From: Streptomyces sp. 11x1
GTDB taxonomy: Bacteria; Actinomycetota; Actinomycetes; Streptomycetales; Streptomycetaceae
Reading direction: 5' to 3'
NCBI RefSeq assembly: GCF_032598905.1
Contig: NZ_CP122458.1
Span: 5,915,001-5,979,000 of the forward strand
DNA: 64,000 nt
Shown: positions 42,879 to 50,371 of the stretch, one piece after another
Layout: the number at the start of each line of letters is the position of its first letter
How positions within the stretch are numbered: the stretch's first letter is position 1
Notes under the pieces: model-generated
What the model was told of the DNA's origin: nothing
Database searches by the model: none
Seen by the model: only the letters and a program-made list of their open reading frames with translations
Program-made: the position numbers and the translations under genes

Positions 42879-42909
42879 GCCCCTGAAGGAGCGAAGCTCC
42901 TTCAGGGGC
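42879..42909. terminator. strong hairpin after afsK
   Basis: Arms GCCCCTGAAGGAGC and GCTCCTTCAGGGGC are perfectly complementary with a GAA loop. It lies 43 bases beyond the afsK stop and just before the convergent peptide gene, so it can serve both. No long T run, as usual in Streptomyces. Confidence 0.75.
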
Positions 42910-42951
42910 GCGGCGCCGTGGTGCGGACGCCGTGGGTCAGACGCTGCCGCG

Positions 42952-43161
42952 TCAGAGAGAGATGCTGACGCTGGCGTGGTTGTACTGGCCGAGGGTGCCC
43001 AGGACCTCGTTCTTGACGCCCTCGACCTGGCTGATGAGAGTCGCGTCGCTGACAGCCGTGGGGCCGACGACGAGGCTGGCGTGCGGGTCCAGGCCACCGG
43101 AGACGTTGTCGAGCACGGCGTCGGAGATCTCAACGGTCTCGAACAGGGGAGCGGAGTTCAT
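42952..43161 (-). CDS. orphan double-glycine leader peptide (RiPP/lanthipeptide-like precursor)
   Basis: A 69-residue peptide. Residues 1-23 look like an acidic double-glycine leader: VEISDAVLDNVSGG, with the cut expected after Gly23. The 46-residue remainder (LDPHASLVVGPTAVSDATLI, then SQVEGVKNEVLGTLGQYNHA and SVSISL) is Ser/Thr/Val-rich without Cys. That would exclude lanthionine rings, but not other Ser/Thr chemistry. Similar orphan Streptomyces peptides are sometimes annotated as type A2 lantipeptides. GAAGGGAAG lies before the ATG. No modifying enzyme, peptidase or ABC exporter is in the window. Confidence 0.7.
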   Translation of the reverse strand: MNSAPLFETVEISDAVLDNVSGGLDPHASLVVGPTAVSDATLISQVEGVKNEVLGTLGQYNHASVSISL

Positions 43162-43603
43162 GAGGAAACTTCCCTTCGCATGGATGATCCATAAGGGGGT
43201 GGCACCGCTGGGGACTAGCGGGCCTCGGCCGCAGGATCAAAGCACGGAGCACGCCGGGCAGCCAGTCAACCGGACTACGCATCCAGTAAGTCGAACGAGA
43301 AGGCGACGCATCTGTGCCTGCGCGCACACGATTTGAGGACACCTTCTCCATGTGTGGCGCGGTGCGGCGCGGTATCGGACGCGACCGAACACTGTCACCG
43401 GCATTCCCGAGCAGGACACTTCACACCAACCCCACCAATCACACCAACCACGGCGACATTCGGCATGCCCTTGCGTGGACGCGTCGCGCGGCGTGATCCG
43501 CCCATGGATTCGCTGTGCAGATTTTCGGAAGCCCGAAACCGAGCCGCCGCCTCGGACACGGCAGATGCCGCGAAGGAGGGTGGAGGGTTACGGAGAAGGA
43601 GGG
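43162..43603. other. 442-base region upstream of the peptide gene, no other gene seen
   Basis: Noticeably AT-richer than average (for example around 43420-43460), consistent with promoter DNA of the leftward peptide gene. No frame has coding bias, and I saw no strong palindrome. Confidence 0.45.
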
Positions 43604-44014
43604 TTACGGAGGCGGTGTGCTCCGCCGCGCCCCGCTCGCCGCTCTCTTGGCCTCGCGGTACCGGTCGCCCAGTCGTTCCGCGTCGTAGCAGCGGCGTGCC
43701 CTGTCGTGGCACACGTCCACGCAGCCGGCGACGGGGTCGAGCCACCGTTGGAACGCGCCCATGACCAGCTCCTCCGCCCTCTCGCTCACACCCCCCGCCC
43801 GCTCATCGCCCAAGTAGGCCGCCACGTACGACCGTACGATGTCCCGCGTCGCGTCCCCTTCCGGGGCTTGCGGCCGCTCGGCCCGCGTGAGCGGACGCTC
43901 CCAACACGCCTCCCGCGCGAGCAGCGGCAACGGCCGCCCCCGCGCCGCCCAACTCCGCGCGGCCTGCGCCGCCCAGCGCCGCCACCGGGCCCGATGGGGA
44001 CTCAGCTCGGGCAC
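43604..44014 (-). CDS. conserved hypothetical protein coupled to an ATP-binding regulator
   Basis: A 136-residue basic, Trp/Arg/Ala-rich soluble protein (RARWRRWAAQAARSWAARGR; DIVRSYVAAYLGDERAGGVS; DVCHDRARRCYDAERLGDRY). GTG 44014 follows GAGGAG and overlaps the upstream gene by 13 bases, so the two are co-translated. No domain recognised. Comparable small proteins follow HATPase genes in other streptomycetes. Confidence 0.65.
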   Translation of the reverse strand: MPELSPHRARWRRWAAQAARSWAARGRPLPLLAREACWERPLTRAERPQAPEGDATRDIVRSYVAAYLGDERAGGVSERAEELVMGAFQRWLDPVAGCVDVCHDRARRCYDAERLGDRYREAKRAASGARRSTPPP

Positions 44015-44343
44015 CGCGACTCCTCGGGCACGAGGAAGTACGCCCAGACGCACTTGCTGTACGGCCGCACGTCGTGCCTCCACCGCCCGGAGAGGGCGCC
44101 GACGAGCAAGAGCCCGCGCCCGCCGTCGCACGCCAGGCGCGGGACCGGAAGCCTGCTCCGGTCGGGGTCGGACACCTCGACCAGCAGCCCACAGCCCCAA
44201 ATCGACACGACGACCTCGATCTCGGCGAGCGTCACCCGACAGTGCCGCACGGCACTGCTGACCGGCTCGGTCACCACGGTCGCGATGTCATCGGCGAGTT
44301 CCCCGCCGACCGCCCAGTCCTCCTGCACGGCCCCCTCCTCCAC
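44002..44343 (-). CDS. small HATPase-type regulator with altered N-box
   Basis: A 113-residue RsbW/BldD-region-style ATPase-fold protein. The N-box region is ELADDIATVVTEPVSSAVRH; the usual Mg-coordinating Asn of (E)LVTNAVRH is replaced by Ser. G1 (VEVSDPDRS) and G2 (GGRGLLLVGALSGRW) remain. It may bind ATP poorly and act as a degenerate anti-sigma factor. The first in-frame start is GTG 44343. The frame stays open further upstream without a start codon, so a 5' loss is possible. Confidence 0.7.
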   Translation of the reverse strand: MEEGAVQEDWAVGGELADDIATVVTEPVSSAVRHCRVTLAEIEVVVSIWGCGLLVEVSDPDRSRLPVPRLACDGGRGLLLVGALSGRWRHDVRPYSKCVWAYFLVPEESRCPS

Positions 44344-44510
44344 GTCGCGCCCGACAGCTGGAGGGCCTTCCTGGCCGGCGTCAAGGAGGGTCCGCTCGGG
44401 CCGTAGGAGGGCTCCCTGTGCTGTTAGGGTGACGTGCGCCTGCCAGGGGACGTGGGTCCTGTTTGCAGGTGTGACATCAAATCGACGCTACTCAACGGGG
44501 GTTGAGCTAC

Positions 44511-45017
44511 GTGCAGTCTCGTCATGTCCGGGCAATAGCGGTCTTCGGTATCGCCGTGTTCGCGCTCACGGGAGCGCGCGGCTCCGGCGGAGCAGGCTGC
44601 TCCGGTGGCTCCTCGTCGTCCAGTTCGTCCAGCTCCAGTGGGGGCGGCAGTGACAGCGGCGGGACGAGCACCACGGGCGGGAGCACCACCACGGGGACGG
44701 GCGGGTCGTCCAGCTCCAAGGGGGCCGCGCGCGATCTGAAGATCGAGACCTGCGAGTACGACAACGGCCTCGCCGCCCGCGTACGCGCCACCAACAGCAG
44801 CGCGACCAGCACGTACACCTACAAGTTCGAGGTCAAGTTCACGGACGCCGACGGCAAGCACGTCGCTACGACCGAGGGCGGCGCCATCCGGTCCGTGCCC
44901 GCCGGGGAATCCGACGTCCTCAACGTCAAGGTGATCGAGGGCTCGGTGGACGGCAGCGCCTTCGCGGCCAGTGGCGGCACCTGCAAGTTGACCAACCTGT
45001 CGCGTACGGCTGAGTGA
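44511..45017 (+). CDS. exported Ser/Gly-rich protein with C-terminal beta-sandwich-like domain
   Basis: A 168-residue protein. A signal peptide (RHVRAIAVFGIAVFALTGAR) precedes a Ser/Gly/Thr-rich linker of 50 residues. A ~95-residue domain with two Cys follows (LKIETCEYDNGLAARVRATN, YTYKFEVKFTDADGKHVATT, GGTCKLTNLS), resembling a small FxLYD-like extracellular module. GTG 44511 is chosen; TTG 44502 is possible. It pairs with the similar gene 11 bases downstream. Confidence 0.72.
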   Translation: MQSRHVRAIAVFGIAVFALTGARGSGGAGCSGGSSSSSSSSSSGGGSDSGGTSTTGGSTTTGTGGSSSSKGAARDLKIETCEYDNGLAARVRATNSSATSTYTYKFEVKFTDADGKHVATTEGGAIRSVPAGESDVLNVKVIEGSVDGSAFAASGGTCKLTNLSRTAE

Positions 45018-45028
45018 GGGTGCCGCTC

Positions 45029-45601
45029 ATGCACGAGCAAACACGGGCGCGCGGACTGAAGTTCGCGGCGATGACGGTGATCGTCGTGCTCACGCTGACC
45101 GGATTCTCGACCCGAAGCAGTGGCGGCACGAGCTCCAGCGGCGGCAGCAGCGACGGCGGCAGCGGAGGCGGCTGCAGCAGCTCCTCCCAGGACCACGACA
45201 GCTCGTCCTCCTCGTCCGGCGGCAGTACGTCGGGCCTGGGCAAGAGCGATGACGACTACGACGACTCGTACGACGACAGCTATGACGACTCGTACGACGA
45301 CAGCGATACCGCCGAGCCCCAGGACTTCCCCGAGGACGGCACCGCCAAGCTGATCAGCTGTGCGACCGTGAAGACGCCGTACGCGACCGTCGAGGTCACG
45401 AACCCGAACGCGTACGAGGCGGACTTCCTGGTCGAGGTGACCTTCAACGACGGAAAGGACACCTCGGTCGACTCGGTCACCCAGAAGGTCACCGTGCCCG
45501 CGAACGGCACGGCCGAGGCCGAGGTGAACGTAGATGCCGGTGTAGTCGCCTCGGTGAAGGAATGCGAGGTCGACTCCCGGGCCCTGTGGACGAGCAACTG
45601 A
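45029..45601 (+). CDS. exported Ser/Asp-rich protein, paralog of the upstream gene
   Basis: A 190-residue exported protein with the same plan as its neighbour. Signal peptide (GLKFAAMTVIVVLTLTGFST), Ser/Gly linker, an acidic (Asp-Asp-Ser-Tyr)n segment at about residues 85-102, then a two-Cys domain (LISCATVKTPYATVEVTNPN, YEADFLVEVTFNDGKD, VVASVKECEVD). The shared Cys spacing and VEV/KF pattern suggest tandem duplication. ATG 45029 is preferred over GTG 45014. Convergent with the enoyl-CoA hydratase gene, 9 bases away. Confidence 0.72.
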   Translation: MHEQTRARGLKFAAMTVIVVLTLTGFSTRSSGGTSSSGGSSDGGSGGGCSSSSQDHDSSSSSSGGSTSGLGKSDDDYDDSYDDSYDDSYDDSDTAEPQDFPEDGTAKLISCATVKTPYATVEVTNPNAYEADFLVEVTFNDGKDTSVDSVTQKVTVPANGTAEAEVNVDAGVVASVKECEVDSRALWTSN

Positions 45602-45610
45602 CGGACGCTC

Positions 45611-46393
45611 CTACCTGACGCGGGCCTCGCCACTCGACCGGCGGCTCGTGAACAACTCGGCCTGCCGGTCCGGCGACAGGTTGCCCAGCGACACCAGGTG
45701 CGGGGCGTACGCGAGAGCGTGCGCCCTGGCCGCTTCCTGGGCGGCCCAGCAGGCGCGGACGGTGCCCTGGACTGCCTCCGGGGGGTATCCGGCGATCACC
45801 TCGGCGCACCGTACGGCCGCCGTGGCCGCCCCGCCGGGTTCCGTCAGCTCCGAGACCAGCCCCATCTCGTACGCCCGGCGCGCGGACATTCGCTCGGCGG
45901 TGCCCATCAGTGCCATGCGTGCCGCCTCGGCGAAGGGCATCCGCTGGGCCATGAGGATGGACTCGAAGGCGCTGACCATGCCGTAGGTGGTATGGGGGTC
46001 GAAGAAGGTGGCGGAGGGGTCGGCGACCAGGAAGTCCGACTCGCCGAGCAGGTAGAAGGCTCCGCCGCAGGCCATGCCGTTGACGGCGGCGATCAGGGGT
46101 TTCCAGCAGCCGTTGGACTTCGGGCCGATCCTGAGGAGGGGGTCATCGATCGCGTAGGGGGAGCTCGGCTGCGGGACGGCGCTCGCCGCGTCCCGGTCGA
46201 GGCCCGTGCAGAAGGCGCGTTCGCCCGCGCCGGTCACCACGACCGCCCGTACCGTGTCGTCGAGCCTCAACTCCCGCCAGAACAGGGCCAGCTGCTCTGC
46301 CATCGGCAGGTCGATCGCGTTCAGCCGGTCCGGGCGGTCCAGGGTCACGAGGGCCACGCCCGTGGCCTTGTCCGTCGTCGTGCGCAGGGTCAC
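45611..46393 (-). CDS. enoyl-CoA hydratase/isomerase (crotonase)
   Basis: A 260-residue crotonase. Motifs: LVTLDRPDRLNAIDLPMAEQ, AFCTGLDRDAAS (oxyanion-hole loop), AVNGMACGGAFYLLGESDFLVA and a C-terminal YPPEAVQGTVRACW. The usual catalytic Glu loop reads FFDPHTTYGMVSAFES, so hydratase chemistry may be modified. GTG 46393 overlaps the DUF35 stop (GTGA). Third gene of the Ltp-DUF35-crotonase operon. Confidence 0.86.
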   Translation of the reverse strand: MTLRTTTDKATGVALVTLDRPDRLNAIDLPMAEQLALFWRELRLDDTVRAVVVTGAGERAFCTGLDRDAASAVPQPSSPYAIDDPLLRIGPKSNGCWKPLIAAVNGMACGGAFYLLGESDFLVADPSATFFDPHTTYGMVSAFESILMAQRMPFAEAARMALMGTAERMSARRAYEMGLVSELTEPGGAATAAVRCAEVIAGYPPEAVQGTVRACWAAQEAARAHALAYAPHLVSLGNLSPDRQAELFTSRRSSGEARVR

Positions 46394-46806
46394 GGCCGCT
46401 CCAGTACCCATTGGGGGAGGCCGGTGGAGGTGAACACCACCTGCACTCTGGCCCCGATCCGGATCCGTTCCGCCGGTACCGAGTCCAGGCGGGCTCCCGG
46501 CCCGCTCACCAGGTTGCCGACGAGACGGATGCGCGGGGCGTCGGCCAGTTCGACCAGGACGACGTGGTACGGGGCCTGCTCCGCGTAGTCGGGGAGCAGC
46601 GGCGGGTGCGGGCGGACGTACGACCAGATGCGGCCCCGGCCCGAGACCCGGCGCCACTCGGCCGCGAAGGAGCGGCAGTGCGGGCAGCAGGGGCGGGGTG
46701 GGAAGCGGAACTCGCCGCAGTCGGCGCAGGCCTGCACGCGTAGTTCGCCCCGTGCGGCGTACTCCCAGAAAGGGGCGCCGTCGTCGTCCACCACTGGTGT
46801 GAGCAT
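46390..46806 (-). CDS. DUF35 Zn-ribbon/OB-fold protein
   Basis: A 138-residue protein. The zinc ribbon is complete: ACADCGEFRFPPRPCCPHCR. The OB-fold has GRGRIWSYVRPHPPLLPDYA, YHVVLVELADAPRIRLVGNL and RVQVVFTSTG. It follows the Ltp gene by 27 bases and is coupled to the crotonase gene, so it should form a complex with that Ltp, as ChsH2/DUF35 does with Ltp2. ATG 46806 has GGGAG upstream. Confidence 0.88.
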   Translation of the reverse strand: MLTPVVDDDGAPFWEYAARGELRVQACADCGEFRFPPRPCCPHCRSFAAEWRRVSGRGRIWSYVRPHPPLLPDYAEQAPYHVVLVELADAPRIRLVGNLVSGPGARLDSVPAERIRIGARVQVVFTSTGLPQWVLERP

Positions 46807-46833
46807 CACAACTCCCGTCGTCCCATGGCTTGT

Positions 46834-47982
46834 TCAGTTGCGGAGCAGGAGCGCCGAGGTCGGTACCCCCTCGCCCGCCGTCACCAGACAGGCCGCCGCT
46901 TCCGGGACCTGGGCGGTGCTCGTGCCGCGCAGCTGCCGTACGCCCTCGGTGATCAGGTTGAAGCCGTGCACATAGGCCTCGCTGAGTCCGCCCCCGGAGG
47001 TGTTGACGGGCAGCCGGCCGCCCGTCTCCAGGGCGCCGCCCTCGGTGAACGCGCCGCCCTCGCCGCGCGCGCAGAAGCCGTACCCCTCCAGCGACAGGGG
47101 GATCAGGGCGGTGAACGCGTCGTAGATCTGGGCGACGTCGATGTCGTCCGGGGTGAGGTCCGCGTGCTTCCAGAGGTGCCGGGCGGCGGTCCAGGCGGGG
47201 CCGGTCAGCGGGTCGTCGTTCCAGTAGTTGACCATGCCGTGGTGCTGGGCGGGCAGGCCCTGGGCGGCGGAGTGGACGTAGACGGGGGTGCGGCGGCAGT
47301 CGCGGGCGCGCTCGGCGGAGACCACCACGCAGGCCAGCGCGCCGTCCGTCTCCAGGCAGTTGTCGAAGAGGCACAGGGGTTCGCTGATCCAGCGGGAGTT
47401 CATGTACATCTCGCGCGTCAGCGGGCGCTCGTACATGATCGCGGCGGGGTTCTGGTTGGCGCGGTTGCGGCAGGCGAGGGCGACGTTGAAGAGGTGGTCG
47501 CGCGTGGTGCCGTACTCGTGCATGTGGCGGCGGGCCAGCATGGCTATCTCGTCGGCGGGGCGGAGCAGGCCGTAGGGACGGGTCCACTGGGCCGGGGTGG
47601 GCAGTTGGACCGTGGTGTTCTTCCACGGGCGGGGGCCGGAGCCGCGTTTGCGGGAGCGCCAGGCGACGCCGACCGTGGCCTGGCCGGTGGCGATCGCGGC
47701 GGCGAGGTGCGCGACCGTGGCGCACGAACCGCCGCCGCCGTAGCCGACCTTGCTGAAGAAGGTGAGGTCGCCGAGGCCCAGCGCCTTCGCCACCTCGACC
47801 TCGTCAGTCTCCTCCATGGTGTACGAGGCGAGCGCGTCGACCTCGTCCGGGGCGATCCCCGCGTCGTCGAGCGCGGCGAGGATCGCTCGGCACGCCAACG
47901 CCCTTTCTGTTGCAGGGAGTTGTTTGGCGAAGGGGGTCTGGCCGATGCCGACGATCGCCGTCGCGTCCTTGAGCACGGCCAT
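46834..47982 (-). CDS. SCP-x/Ltp-type thiolase-fold protein (possible aldolase)
   Basis: A 382-residue paralog of the product at 34852. Shared landmarks: ARRHMHEYGTT, AQIYDAFTALIPLSLEGYGF, CARGEGGAF and LPVNTSGGGLSEAYVHGFN. The nucleophile-Cys position of thiolases aligns with Gly in KVGYGGGGSCATVAH; the nearby Cys is three residues off. The adjacent DUF35 partner supports a ChsH2-Ltp2-like C-C lyase. ATG 47982 follows GGAGGTGT. Two palindromes lie upstream, shared with the divergent FadD3-like gene. Confidence 0.86.
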   Translation of the reverse strand: MAVLKDATAIVGIGQTPFAKQLPATERALACRAILAALDDAGIAPDEVDALASYTMEETDEVEVAKALGLGDLTFFSKVGYGGGGSCATVAHLAAAIATGQATVGVAWRSRKRGSGPRPWKNTTVQLPTPAQWTRPYGLLRPADEIAMLARRHMHEYGTTRDHLFNVALACRNRANQNPAAIMYERPLTREMYMNSRWISEPLCLFDNCLETDGALACVVVSAERARDCRRTPVYVHSAAQGLPAQHHGMVNYWNDDPLTGPAWTAARHLWKHADLTPDDIDVAQIYDAFTALIPLSLEGYGFCARGEGGAFTEGGALETGGRLPVNTSGGGLSEAYVHGFNLITEGVRQLRGTSTAQVPEAAACLVTAGEGVPTSALLLRN

Positions 47983-48027
47983 GGGCGCACACCTCCGCAC
48001 AGGCTCTGGCACTGGGGATCCGGGCTG

Positions 48028-48042
48028 CTGACAGTCCGTCAG
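48028..48042. promoter_or_regulatory. regulon palindrome (CTGACAGTCCGTCAG)
   Basis: One mismatch, 46 bases upstream of the Ltp start on the leftward side. Confidence 0.78.
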
Positions 48043-48054
48043 GGTACAGCTAAT

Positions 48055-48069
48055 CTGACGGGTAGTCAG
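48055..48069. promoter_or_regulatory. regulon palindrome (CTGACGGGTAGTCAG)
   Basis: Two mismatches, 29 bases before the FadD3-like ligase start and centred 27 bases from the copy at 48028. Confidence 0.75.
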
Positions 48070-48097
48070 CTACCGGTTCGCGGTACGGAGGCCTGCG

Positions 48098-49777
48098 GTG
48101 AGCGGTGACATGGAGGCACGGCGCGGTGGGGCACGGCGCGGTGATCTGGAATGGGGGACCGTCCCGGGGCTGGTCCGCGCGGCGGCCCGGCGGTTCGCCG
48201 GGGTCGAGGCCGTCGTCGACGGGCGTACGCGGGTGTCGTACGCGGAGCTGGGCGCCCGGGTGGAGCGCGCGGCGGCCGCGTGCGTCGCGAACGGCGTGCG
48301 CGTCGGCGACCGGGTCGCCCTCTGGGCGCCGAACTCCCTGGACTGGATCGTCTCCGCGCTCGGCGCGGTCTCGGCGGGCGCGGTCCTCGTCCCGCTGAAC
48401 ACCCGCTTCAAGGGCGGCGAGGCGGCGGACGTGCTGGCGCGCAGCCGGGCGAAGCTGCTGTTCGTCACCGGCACGTTCCTCGGCACCTCGTACGTGGCCT
48501 CGCTCCGGCGCGCGGCGGGCGCGGACGGGGGGCGGCTGCGGGCGCCGGGCGCCGGGAGCGCGTGCGAGCGGCCGGGCCCGCTGCCCGGACTCCCGCACCT
48601 GGAACAGGTGGTGGTGCTCTCGGACGACGCCCCCGCCGACTTCCGTACCTGGAAGGACTTCCTCGCCGGCGGTGACGGGGTGAGCGCGGCGGAGGTACGG
48701 GCCCGGTCGGGCGGCCTGACGGGGGAGTCCCCCTCCGACATCATCTTCACGTCCGGGACGACCGGCCGCCCCAAGGGCGCGGTGATCACCCACGCGCAGA
48801 CCCTGCGGGCGTACGAGGTGTGGAGCGAACTGGCCGGGCTCCGGGAGGGCGACCGCTATCTCATCGTGAACCCGTTCTTCCACACCTTCGGCTACAAGGC
48901 CGGGGTGATCGCCTGCCTCATGCGGGGCGCCACGATGATCCCCCAGCCGGTCTTCAACGTGGAGACGGCGATGGCCAACGTGGCCGCCGAGCGGGTCTCG
49001 GTGCTGCCCGGCCCGCCGACCCTCCACCAGTCCCTGCTGGACCACCCCGCCCGCGACGACTACGACCTGAGCGCCCTGCGTCTGGTGGTGACGGGCGCGG
49101 CGGTGGTGCCCCTCCGGCTCGTCGAACGGCTGCGGACCGAACTGTGCGTGGACACCGTGCTGACGGCGTACGGCCTGTCCGAGGCGTCCGGCATCGTCAC
49201 GATGTGCCGGCGCGGCGACGAACCGTCGGTGATCGCGTCGACGTCCGGGCGGGCTGTCCCGGGGGCGGAGGTGCGCGTCGTCGATCCGCTGGGCTCCCCG
49301 CTGCCGCCCGGTTCCCCCGGAGAGGTCCTCGTGCGCGGCTTCAACGTCATGCGCGGCTACTTCGAGGATCCCGCCGAGACCGCACGCACGGTCACCGCCG
49401 ACGGCTGGCTGCGCACCGGTGACATCGGCGTCCTGGACGAGGACGGCAACCTCCGGATCACCGACCGGGTCAAGGACATGTTCATCGTCGGCGGCTTCAA
49501 CGCGTATCCCGCCGAGATCGAGCAACTCCTCGGCCTCCACCCGGACGTCGCGGACGTGGCGGTCGTCGGCGTCCCCGACGCCCGCCTCGGCGAGGTCGGC
49601 AAGGCGTTCGTCGTCCGCCGCCCGGGCTCCCTGGTGACCGCCGACGACCTCATCGCCTGGTCCCGCCGGGAGATGGCCAACTACAAGGTGCCGAGAACGG
49701 TGGACTTCGTGAGGGAGCTGCCGCGTAACGCGAGCGGGAAGGTGGTGAAGGGGGAGTTGCGGGGGAAGGTGGGCTGA
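48098..49777 (+). CDS. FadD3-like AMP-forming acyl-CoA synthetase
   Basis: A 559-residue CoA ligase. Motifs: FTSGTTGRPKGAVITH, NPFFHTFGYKAGVIACL, TVLTAYGLSEASG, RTGDIGVLDEDGNLRITDR, FIVGGFNAYPAEIEQLL and RNASGKVVKGELR with the catalytic Lys. The stretch LPGPPTLHQSLLDHPARDDY is strikingly like mycobacterial FadD3, which activates the steroid C/D-ring propionate HIP. A cyclic propionate-like substrate is therefore plausible. An insert (about residues 140-165, Gly/Arg/Pro-rich) is absent from FadD3. GTG 48098 follows a regulon palindrome. Confidence 0.88.
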   Translation: MSGDMEARRGGARRGDLEWGTVPGLVRAAARRFAGVEAVVDGRTRVSYAELGARVERAAAACVANGVRVGDRVALWAPNSLDWIVSALGAVSAGAVLVPLNTRFKGGEAADVLARSRAKLLFVTGTFLGTSYVASLRRAAGADGGRLRAPGAGSACERPGPLPGLPHLEQVVVLSDDAPADFRTWKDFLAGGDGVSAAEVRARSGGLTGESPSDIIFTSGTTGRPKGAVITHAQTLRAYEVWSELAGLREGDRYLIVNPFFHTFGYKAGVIACLMRGATMIPQPVFNVETAMANVAAERVSVLPGPPTLHQSLLDHPARDDYDLSALRLVVTGAAVVPLRLVERLRTELCVDTVLTAYGLSEASGIVTMCRRGDEPSVIASTSGRAVPGAEVRVVDPLGSPLPPGSPGEVLVRGFNVMRGYFEDPAETARTVTADGWLRTGDIGVLDEDGNLRITDRVKDMFIVGGFNAYPAEIEQLLGLHPDVADVAVVGVPDARLGEVGKAFVVRRPGSLVTADDLIAWSRREMANYKVPRTVDFVRELPRNASGKVVKGELRGKVG

Positions 49778-49854
49778 CGGCGCTCCCAGAGCAGCTCTGA
49801 CCTGCCCGGACACAACCTTCTGCAACACGCTTCAGGGCCGGCCCCGGACACACC

Positions 49855-49893
49855 TCGGCCGCGGTGGCTCCCCCTCCGCGCCACCGCGGCCGA
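49855..49893. terminator. hairpin between convergent ligase gene and afsS
   Basis: TCGGCCGCGGTGG (49855-49867) pairs with CCACCGCGGCCGA (49881-49893) around a C-rich 13-base loop. It lies between two converging genes and likely terminates both. Confidence 0.7.
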
Positions 49894-49921
49894 TCCCCGT
49901 GGATACGGAAGTCCGGTGTAC

Positions 49922-50167
49922 CTACTTGCCGCCGTCGAGGTCGAGGGCGGGCGGGGCGGGCATCGCGTTGTCCAGCGTGCGGATGTCCCCGGCCTTGGCG
50001 GGACCGCCGGGCATCGCGTTGTCGAGCGTGGTGATGCCCTCGTTCTCCGCCGGCGGCGTGGGCATGGCGTTGTCCTGGGGCGTGGTGCCGGTCTTGCCCT
50101 TGGCCGGCGGCGTGGGCATCGCGTTGTCCTGGGGCGTGGCCTCCGGGGCCGTCTTCTTGTCGCTCAT
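49922..50167 (-). CDS. afsS: AfsS (AfsR2) global activator of secondary metabolism, four-repeat form
   Basis: A small 81-residue activator made under AfsR control that stimulates antibiotic production. The diagnostic feature is the T-x-x-D-N-x-M-P-x-x-P-A repeat. Copies sit at residues 11-22 (TPQDNAMPTPPA), 29-40, 47-57 (one residue shorter) and 64-74. The S. coelicolor protein, as I recall it, has three repeats in 63 residues and His where Ala stands here. It lies 204 bases downstream of afsR on the same strand, as in S. coelicolor. Confidence 0.9.
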   Translation of the reverse strand: MSDKKTAPEATPQDNAMPTPPAKGKTGTTPQDNAMPTPPAENEGITTLDNAMPGGPAKAGDIRTLDNAMPAPPALDLDGGK

Positions 50168-50202
50168 GTCGTGGTTCCTCCGCTGTGATGGCGAGTCAGC
50201 AA

Positions 50203-50242
50203 GGCCCGTCCGGTAGCTCCCCCGAGGGCTGCCGGACGGGCC
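50203..50242 (-). promoter_or_regulatory. 11-bp hairpin in the afsS leader (attenuator or afsR terminator)
   Basis: GGCCCGTCCGG and CCGGACGGGCC pair perfectly around an 18-base loop, 36-75 bases upstream of the afsS ATG. It may terminate afsR transcription or attenuate the afsS transcript. Confidence 0.6.
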
Positions 50243-50332
50243 GTTCGGAGCCGCACCTTAGCGGTTGAGCCCCAGGTCAGACCGCCTGCCCCCCGACGCG
50301 ACGGTGTGACGGGTACGACAGTGCCGGACCGC

Positions 50333-50350
50333 GATAAACGAATGCTGAAC
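50333..50350 (-). promoter_or_regulatory. candidate AfsR (PhoP-competing) binding site of afsS
   Basis: On the minus strand the sequence GTTCAGCATTCGTTTATC holds two GTTCA/GTTTA-like half-sites spaced 11 bases apart. This spacing is that of PHO-box-type direct repeats, which AfsR and PhoP share at the afsS promoter in S. coelicolor. It lies about 170 bases before the afsS ATG, inside the afsR-afsS gap. Assigned by pattern only. Confidence 0.45.
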
Positions 50351-50371
50351 GCCCACGTCGGCCCGCGCCGC

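Noticed and set aside
43333..43764. Open frame upstream of the double-glycine peptide gene
   Set aside because: Low coding bias and overlap with AT-rich promoter DNA; no ribosome site.
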